64,000 nucleotides of DNA from Cyclina sinensis. Its lineage: Eukaryota > Mollusca > Bivalvia > Venerida > Veneridae. A model generated the notes under the pieces. That model saw only the letters and a list, made by a program, of their open reading frames with translations, was not told the DNA's origin and did no database searches. This document shows, in pieces, positions 49,901-64,000 of the stretch. The DNA lies in assembly GCA_012932295.1 (NCBI GenBank), contig JAAONU010000001.1, positions 40,658,780 through 40,722,779 on the forward strand. The letters are read 5' to 3'. The position numbers and the translations under genes are program-made. The stretch's first letter is position 1. Each line of letters begins with the position of its first letter.

Positions 49901-50532
49901 CGACAAAATTACCTCACTTACAAAAGATAAAAGTTTACAAAATATCTTTCATGGCTGAAAATAGAAAAATATTTTTGTTGATAAGAAGTTGAAAAAAAAA
50001 CAGCCTCAAAACATTACCCACTCACACACATTTTAATTGTCAAGATTTCATAAAGGCTCTTTTTGAAAGTGTTAAAGCAAAATCTCTGTAACTTGACTCA
50101 ACATTTTATCTTTTTAAGAGTGGTTTTTGCAAAACTTTAGTATCTTCTTGTTTTCTAGCAAAAAAAAAAAAAAACCTCTCTCTTTTTCAGGTTTATTACT
50201 TCATCCCAGCTCCTCCCTTCCAGCAAAACTTTTTGTTTTCTGATTTTCAGACCGATTTAAGAAAAGCTTCAATGAATGCCTCCTGGTTTCAGACCAGTAC
50301 TTTGAGTCCCATCAAAGGTGTGGAATGTGGATAAGTCACTGGATCACTCTTATCACTGGTGGGTTTTGAACTAACAACCCTTGGAACAGGAGACTGATGC
50401 TCTACCACTCAACCACTGGTTCTTTAGAGGTTGTACTGTATCATGTATTGAGGAGGTTTAAAGAAGAAAACTGTTACCTTGCTCTATTGTTTGGCCAGCC
50501 CTCAGCGCTTCCGCAAGCCGATGCTTTGCCAT
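37905..50532 (-). CDS. WD40-repeat protein, single beta-propeller, eight coding exons
   Basis: Exons on the minus strand, in coding order: 50532-50478, 48126-47984, 44845-44614, 42913-42795, 42276-42130, 41675-41595, 40330-40103, 38021-37905. All introns are GT-AG and the phases join without a break to give 1122 bases, 373 residues. After an N-terminal segment (MAKHRLAEALRAG), about seven WD-type repeats can be seen, near residues 43-69, 90-118, 153-177, 209-235, 254-285, 304-330 and 340-370. They include the clear end LKIWDAR of blade 4 and LQIWNY of blade 5. That is the size of one seven-bladed propeller, normally a protein-binding scaffold. I do not recognise the orthologue, so its partners are unknown. 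Introns 2, 3, 6 and 7 hold repeat elements. A 5'-leader intron acceptor is likely near 50620. Confidence 0.9.
38275..39345 (+). repeat. AACAAGAG-type element with about seven diverged 143-bp repeats, in WD40 intron 7
   Basis: It starts AACAAGAG at 38275. From about 38390, a unit of roughly 140-147 bp repeats about seven times. Each copy carries AAGGTCACTGTGACCTTGAC-like sequence, then GACCTGGTGACCTGAAAA and GGGGTCATCTACTGGTCATG. Perfect GGTCACTGTGACC palindromes lie at 38966-38978 and 39109-39121. The copies are diverged, so the array is old. Confidence 0.85.
41030..41440 (+). repeat. two-copy diverged repeat in WD40 intron 6
   Basis: ACATGCACATCTACTAGTTA near 41040 recurs as ACATGCACATCTGCTGGTCA near 41190, each followed by related sequence (GTTTCATTTCAAT/GTTCTTTTCAAT). 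The spacing is about 150 bp. Confidence 0.65.
43339..44565 (+). mobile_element. AACAAGAG-type non-autonomous element in WD40 intron 3
   Basis: It begins AACAAGAG followed at once by a small palindrome (GGGCCTAGCCCT). It ends near 44565 with AGCTCACCCTGTGCTCAGAA then GAGCTAG, which can fold into a hairpin. The interior is non-coding and scattered with GGTCA/TGACC motifs. The class is inferred; the terminal hairpin suggests a Helitron-like relative. Confidence 0.55.
45510..46600 (+). repeat. tandem array with a period of about 107 bp, ten copies
   Basis: The phrase CCAAATTTCATTGCCATAGC recurs at about 45529, 45636, 45742, 45850, 45958, 46066, 46173, 46280, 46388 and 46497. Each copy also carries AGTAGGTCAGTAGGTCAAAA and TAGGTCATGCTATGAC. 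Copies differ by scattered substitutions. Confidence 0.9.
46610..47390 (+). repeat. tandem array with a period of about 140-155 bp, five copies
   Basis: Each unit contains TTTTAGCAAAATTCAAT, TTTGACCTTGAAGGTGAAGG, GGTCAAGGTCAAG-like sequence and TTGTCCAAG. The last three copies are the most alike. Confidence 0.8.
50280..50425 (-). repeat. tRNA-derived SINE copy
   Basis: On the minus strand a tRNA-like head reads CAGTGGTTGAGTGGTAGAGC, with a B-box-like TAGTTCAAAACCC. The tail includes AGTGACTTATCCACATTCCA. It is the same family as the copy at 54775-54945, lying in intron 1 of the WD40 gene close to exon 1. Confidence 0.65.
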
Positions 50533-53305
50533 TATTAATACTGGTTATCCTTCTTCACTAAAACTTTGTCTTTTACTTGAAACCTGCTACTCAATCCTTA
50601 TATCTGGAACCTATCCCACCTGTCAATAGGGAAAACAATAATTAGTGAATTATTGTCCATTTATTCTATCTGAAAGAACAGCACAACTGTTTTACATTGA
50701 TCAATAAGGATCAATTATGACACAGAGCAGGTGAAAATCCCCTTAAAACCAGCAGGGTATCTGAAAATGAACTAAGCCAGTTATCAGTTATACATCTTCA
50801 GAAAGGAAGTTCAGTGAGCAATTTTATACACTGGTACAACAAGAAACATCCAAATGACTGTTAATGAGACAAGTAATGGGTTTTTTTAAATGACATTTAC
50901 GTGGTACTAAAAATCTACAATATTTTCTATAAGATACATAAAATTAATTTTCAAAATTCTACCAGAAAGAATAAAAAATTAACTTTCAATACTTAAAAAC
51001 ATACTACACCAAGATTTTAGTACAGTCCCAATATTGTTTACCAATAGTGTAAGATTTACCTTGATCAATAAGTTAGTCATAAATATTCTTTTGCACCGAT
51101 AAACATCTTATTTGTATGCAAATTCAGTTTGCAGCATTTCAGACCAAAATTGATTAACAAATCTGATCGAAAGGTTTCAAATTACCTTCGTATGTTCCTG
51201 TACACAACTATTGCAAGAAGAAAACTTGCAAATCTGCCACCAAAATACTGAAGAATTCTAACTTTTTATAAAAAAATTAATTGTTCAATTACACACAATA
51301 AGTTCTGTTTAGCAGTGGATAAACTGAAAAAGACCACCTGAATAACATGTATTTGTCACTGTTCACTAATATCACATCTGATCTAAACAGCCCTAGTTAT
51401 AAGAACTGAAATTAATATACAGTCCTAAACTTATGCTTAATAGTATGATAATTATGTATGCTTACACAAGTATAAAGTAACAAGATTAATCTATCTGTGT
51501 ACATATAAATAGCAATCAATATTTTCAAACTGCTAACAACTTGATATGATCTGTGACACTTTTGACCTAAATATTAACTTAATACATTCCTTTTCTAGAT
51601 CTATTCAAATCCATTCTTTTTCAACGTAACATAAAACAATTTAAGAAATATTTCCTGACATACACCTGTATTCCATTACAGTTGCATACCTCACCTCTAT
51701 TCATCCACCATAATTCCTTTTAAATCTCATTTTCACTAGTTCAATACCCTTTTATTTCTAAATGCGTACCTGCATATCAACTTGTCCTCTTTTGGGGTGA
51801 TACATGTATGGCAGACATTCAAATTTGTCTATATACACTTGATTAGTAATCTGTTTGACAGTACAAGGTGTTCAAACAATCCTCAAGTGTCTTCTTTTAA
51901 GAGTTATTAAATGGTCTAAAACCCTTGAGGTTAATACCTAATGATACTGAATCTTACTGTTTTAAGTTCTAGGTCTGACAGATTTAGAACGACTATCCAC
52001 ATATCGATAATCAAGTTTGCTTTCTTGAATAAAATGTCGGCAGATTTCAGCAGAGGGTTACTGGAAGGATTATGAGCATCAATAGAGCAGACCATTTTTT
52101 ATCAAACTGGTTACAACTTAAATTATGCTAAAACTAAGTTTAAAAACAATCTTTAAATTTCATTATCTGAAAGTATTCATTTCTTGCCTCAGTACAAAAT
52201 GAAATAAAACAACACAAACTGCCATGATGAAGGAACTTCGACAGTCTCTCATTAACATCAGATAAAGTAAGCTCAATTTTACAACCATATCATTTAAACA
52301 CAGAAAGAAATTCTTTATAATAATAATATCATATTTCACCTTTCTTTTTAATTAAGAAGTTAGGCATAATTATGTTCAATATGTTTTCACTTTTTTATGA
52401 GTTAAATTTATTATACTTAGAAAAAAAAAAAACACACAAAATTAACTTACCCAGCTGTAAAAAAAATCCACTTATTTTCACAACTCACACTAGTCAAAAT
52501 AATCCCTCAAACTTGTTAATATAAATTATGTACAAATAACAAAGGTTCAGGGTTTACACTGGATCAAATTCTAGCCTATTTATAACACCTGAATATTCAT
52601 CAAGCTGAAACAAGTTTTAATAAATAACTGAATCATCTAACACCGTTAAAGCCTTATCTTGTATTTTAATCAAGTACAAATGGCTTTAAGCTGGCCTGAA
52701 TCAATATTTTTTTTTTTTATAGTTTTAGGGGTCATAAACTTTTATTTGCACAAAATAAAGTCAAAATAAGAATTGTTTACAAATGCTAACAGTCCATTTG
52801 TTTAGGTTAAAAATTAACAATCCATCTGTTTTGGTTAAACTGAATTATTTGTTAACAAACAGTTTATTCAATTTATTTCAAAACAAAAATCATTAACATT
52901 TAATATTCTTCTACAAATTTCCAATCACACTGAAGGAACTAAGTACTAAAGGCAAAGTACCCTTACTTTAATCAAGAGGGCCATCATGGCCATGAATCAC
53001 TCATCCAAGAACAAATGCCGGAAAGAAACAATTTAAAATTAAAGAAACAACAAGCAATTTGGCAATCACCTATCAATGACCAGAATTTTCTACATGTACC
53101 TACCACCAAAACATATAGTTCTATCTATTCAAACATTTAAAATAACATTTACATAATCTGAAGTTCAGTGATTATTTGGCACTAGAAATTACCTATTTCA
53201 AAAGGTTGTATGAGAATAAGTTGTTTTTGATTTTCTGCTCTTTTTTTTTACAATTTTCTGCCTAATATTCTATGCAGTGCAGTGATTCAAAGTCATTGCT
53301 ATTTC

Positions 53306-53703
53306 AACAAGAGCCATGTTTCCCACCGGGAAGAAGTTACCTGAAGGTTGCACTTTTGTACATTTTACTTGGTGAGAGAAAATCCTTTAAAAAGTCGTAA
53401 AGTTACAGTCCTACTGAGTACAGTTTTCAAGTATGTGGAAAAAGAATAAGGCTTTTGGAGTTATGCTCTGGAAATGTTTTTCAAGTAAATCTGATAAAGG
53501 GGAATAACTCTAAAAATACGAAAGGTAGAGTTATTGTTCTTGCACAATCTTCTCCTACTATATGCTATGTCAGTGTATTAAGTTTGAAGAAAATCGCTTA
53601 AGTACTTTTGGAGTTATGCTCAGGACAAAACTGGGATGGACGCACCGAAGCAAAGACGGAGACAATTTCTAATATCCTCTTCACTTATGCCGGGGGGATA
53701 AAA
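53306..53703 (+). mobile_element. AACAAGAG-type short element
   Basis: It begins AACAAGAGCCATGTTTCCCA and ends near CTTATGCCGGGGGGATAAAA, about 400 bp in all. It is non-coding. The start matches other elements of the window; the end differs from the hairpin ends of the longer ones. Confidence 0.55.
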
Positions 53704-54774
53704 AATATACATTATTAATTGTCTGCAAGCCTACTCATGTGTGTTCAGGACATGACTTGGCCTAATTACAAAAAATGATTCAGTCTGATTAGAAGATAAG
53801 CATTATTAAACAATAAGGGTTATAATTTATTACTTTGGATGTAAAGAGCAACAACTGTTTTGCTTTGATTATTAATTTTTAATTACTGATTCATCTAGTT
53901 ATACTTACAAGTATATAATACTATATTTTATAGTCTGTTTTTAAATTTGTTTAGAGCAGACTTACAAATTGTGGCCGAGTTTTTAAAAATGAGATAACAC
54001 AAAATGAAAATTGTGTGCAGCATGTGACCAGTTTACAAGAAACTTTAGTGTGGATTCAAAGATAATCAATCCATCAGATTTTGTAATCTTTGATATTAGA
54101 CAGTGATGACCGTAGTTTGTTAAACTTGAGTGTGCAGTTGTTGACAACATCATAAGAATCAGCTCACAAGAAAACACATGCACAAAATTAATTAAAGAAT
54201 TAAAGTCACCGAAACATGTCAGTCATATTATTAAGGCCAAAAAGAGGATAGATCTTGCATATTGGAAGGAAAAACAGTGGATTAAACTGAATATATACCT
54301 GTTCACCTCTTATTCAAGTTATTAACGGTCCTTTTGTTTTTATTACTAGTCATAAAAATATATAGATTTGATTTATTTGCATTAATTTGATTAAAAATGA
54401 ATCTTTTCTGATAATACATCAATCAAATAAAATATCATTTGCATATTGGGATGTTAACATGCAGGAATTTGTCTTTGGTTTTTAAGTTTTATGCTTATTA
54501 CAGTGATTTCACCTCTTTTATAATATAATGCTAAGTTTCAATAAGCTTTCAAGTGGCATTATAGGATACAGTAACTAATAGATTTAAATAATAAATATTT
54601 GAAGAAACAAGTGGAATATGCATTTATTTTATTTCTACAGTATCTTATTGGTAACAAATAAATTTGATTTCTCTGCAACTGAATACCACATTAAGCAATC
54701 ATTTTTTCCTAGTTGAGTTTCTTAGTTTAGTTTAAACTGATTTATTTAACATTGCCTTGGGAAGCTAGTTTTAA

Positions 54775-54945
54775 CAACTTATATTAATCCCTCATGATGA
54801 TTGCTTCCTGGGTTCAAACCACTACAGTATATAGTCCTGCTGAAAATGTGGAATGTCACTGAAGACTCTCACACTGGGAGGGATTTGAACCTGCAACTTC
54901 CGGATCAGGAGTCAGACACACTAACCCCTCGACCACTGCTCATTC
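54775..54945 (-). repeat. tRNA-derived SINE copy
   Basis: On the minus strand the head reads GAGCAGTGGTCGAGGGGTTA, with B-box GGTTCAAATCCC (54891-54880). The tail has GAGAGTCTTCAGTGACATTC. This last phrase also appears, mirrored, in both arms of the inverted repeat (near 7215 and 15755), so the family has older relatives there. Confidence 0.7.
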
Positions 54946-55394
54946 TCATGTTAGATTGAAATATATAAAAAGATACTATTATACATGGCCAACAAAAAAG
55001 AAATTTACTAATCTTAAGTCTGTAACATCAAAAATGTAGTCTTGAACTTAGCTAAATAATTTTACTATGCAAATTTGATTAGAAATTGAAAATATATTGT
55101 ATATGAAATGTAACATCATGTACTCTTCTGTAACTCCATGTCTTCAGTCTTTTATTTGTATGTAACTTGCTATAAAACATATTTGTCTGTTTTAATGCAA
55201 TAAAATATTATTCTATTGTATTGTATATCAAACTCTACAACAGAACATTTCACACTTACTTAATCTGATAAAATATGTGCTAAATATTCTATCATTATTT
55301 ATTATTATGCTACTCTTTGATTGTACAACACCTTCATCAATCAGATCAATCACTGGAACAATAGAACGTTTCACACATACTTAGTATATTAGAA

Positions 55395-55722
55395 GAGGGA
55401 ATGAAATGACATTGGGTAGAGCACTGGATTAGTAATCCATGGGTCAATGGTTCGACCCCTGGGCAGGGCAAAATTTCTCCGTGACAAATGATCTCAGCCA
55501 TTGTGTCTAATGTTCATTTGTCTCTCACCGCTGATTCAGAGTAGATCATGTGCCGGGAACACTTGTCAGTCACTTGTGGAGAAATTGGTAATTACTGGTT
55601 AGTTATCCAGGAAGAGTGTTTAGGTTGACTGACCGCCGAGATATGACCTAGATGACCTAAATCGGTTTTAAACCGACCGCCCCCCACCCCTAAAAAAATA
55701 AAACAACAACAACAAGGGGTAT
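55395..55722 (+). repeat. tRNA-derived SINE, nearly full length
   Basis: A tRNA-like head (GGGTAGAGCACTGGATTAGT, B-box GGTTCGACCCC at 55449-55459) has an anticodon-like loop TTAGTAA. About 200 bp of body contains TTGACTGACCGCCGAGATAT, and an ACAACAACAAC tail ends near 55720. The head-body-tail order is that of polymerase III SINEs. The body resembles mollusc SINEs of the RUDI/V-SINE type from memory; not checked. Confidence 0.7.
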
Positions 55723-56385
55723 AGTCCAATCACTAGGACTAGGAGGTGAAATGTCTGTGGGATGAAATGACTGGGATGAAACGACTTGACACCATTTTAA
55801 TTTAAGACTTATAACAACACATTATTAATAAAAATTATCTGTTGACAAGTTTTGAACACAATGCAATGGACCCCAGTTTCATTTGTTTGAACTAAGAACA
55901 GCCAAAGATTATTGCTTTCATGTGCATGTTCGAAAGTTGTCTATGTACGTCATGCATAAAGAATAACCTTTCTTGTCGAAATCGACTGAACCGGTTACAC
56001 ATGAATTTGAAAGCTACTTTTGCTTTGCAGACGCTTTGTTTATACCGGATATAAATGCCGGGCACAATGCGCATGTCCGGAATGATTTCCTGCGGAAGTT
56101 GGAATGTCTATCTGTTTTCAATATCATAGAAAAATGAAAAATTCTCTTTCTATCTAAAATTAAACGATTATTTTGAGTTTCATAACTTTTCAGAACTCAA
56201 TATTGCTCTGTTTCAGTTGCCTTCCGATTGCGCAAACCTCTTTTGAAAAAAGAATTTAAACTCAAAGTTTCACAAAGTCATGGGGTCATATTTTGTCATG
56301 CTGACAGCTTGCAGCCACTGTTGATAATGCATTTTCACGGAATAAAAGAATACTCGTATTAAATATATGAAAAGATTAATAGAAA

Positions 56386-63936
<7,551 letters not shown>

Positions 63937-64000
63937 GTAAGGAACCATTATTGTATGTTTGATTTTATTGAGTTTAATGCTCTCAAACAGTCAAAGTCAT

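Larger units (their letters stand above)
50533..56385. other. intergenic region between the divergent WD40 and Miro genes
   Basis: It should contain both promoters and the WD40 5' leader, including a likely leader acceptor near 50620. It also holds three mobile-element copies, listed separately, and an ATCAAGAGGGCCATCATGGC terminus near 52971. I found no supported gene. Confidence 0.6.

Noticed and set aside
55405..55475. Possible functional tRNA gene with an AGT-like anticodon
   Set aside because: The anticodon arm and B-box are good, but the acceptor stem does not pair and the sequence continues into a SINE body and tail.

Overview
This window looks like a piece of a bivalve mollusc genome. 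It is AT-rich, its genes are split by introns, and mollusc-type interspersed repeats are dense. It carries a cluster of single-exon nicotinic-type Cys-loop receptor genes, a class known to be greatly expanded in bivalves. The species cannot be named from the sequence alone.

Layout. (1) 1-23583 is one giant imperfect inverted repeat: a left arm (1 to about 11390), a spacer of about 400 bp holding a 79-bp tandem repeat, and a right arm (about 11790 to 23583). The right arm carries an intact receptor gene (17299-18564, +). The left arm carries its mirror copy (5061-5678, -), wrecked by two large deletions. The left arm is cut by the window edge, so the palindrome may continue beyond it. (2) 23620-31824 holds three more intact receptor genes with intronless coding regions: one on + (23620-24873) and two on - (26570-27859 and 30553-31824). 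(3) 31.9-37.9 kb is mostly intergenic, with a G-run inverted-repeat element and one orphan terminal exon. (4) 37905-50532 (-) is an eight-exon gene for a 373-residue WD40 protein with about seven blades, whose introns are full of tandem and interspersed repeats. (5) 50.5-56.4 kb is a repeat- and SINE-bearing intergenic stretch. (6) 56386-63936 (+) is the 5' part of a Miro (mitochondrial Rho GTPase, RHOT) gene: nine coding exons, with the gene running off the right edge. One of its introns holds a terminal-inverted-repeat element with a nearly perfect 146-bp tandem array.

How the genes relate. The four receptors share a Cys-loop, four membrane segments, a cation-type M2 and an unusual signature before M4. 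None has the vicinal cysteines of acetylcholine-binding alpha subunits, and the two minus-strand genes also lack the loop-B tryptophan. They look like diverged, possibly sensory, pentamer subunits, comparable in gene structure to cephalopod chemotactile receptors (inference). The WD40 and Miro genes are divergently transcribed and show no visible functional link to the receptors.

The best candidates for something new are the 23.6-kb palindrome with one live and one dead receptor copy, the orphan receptor cluster itself, and repeats that seed oestrogen-response-like palindromes into introns.
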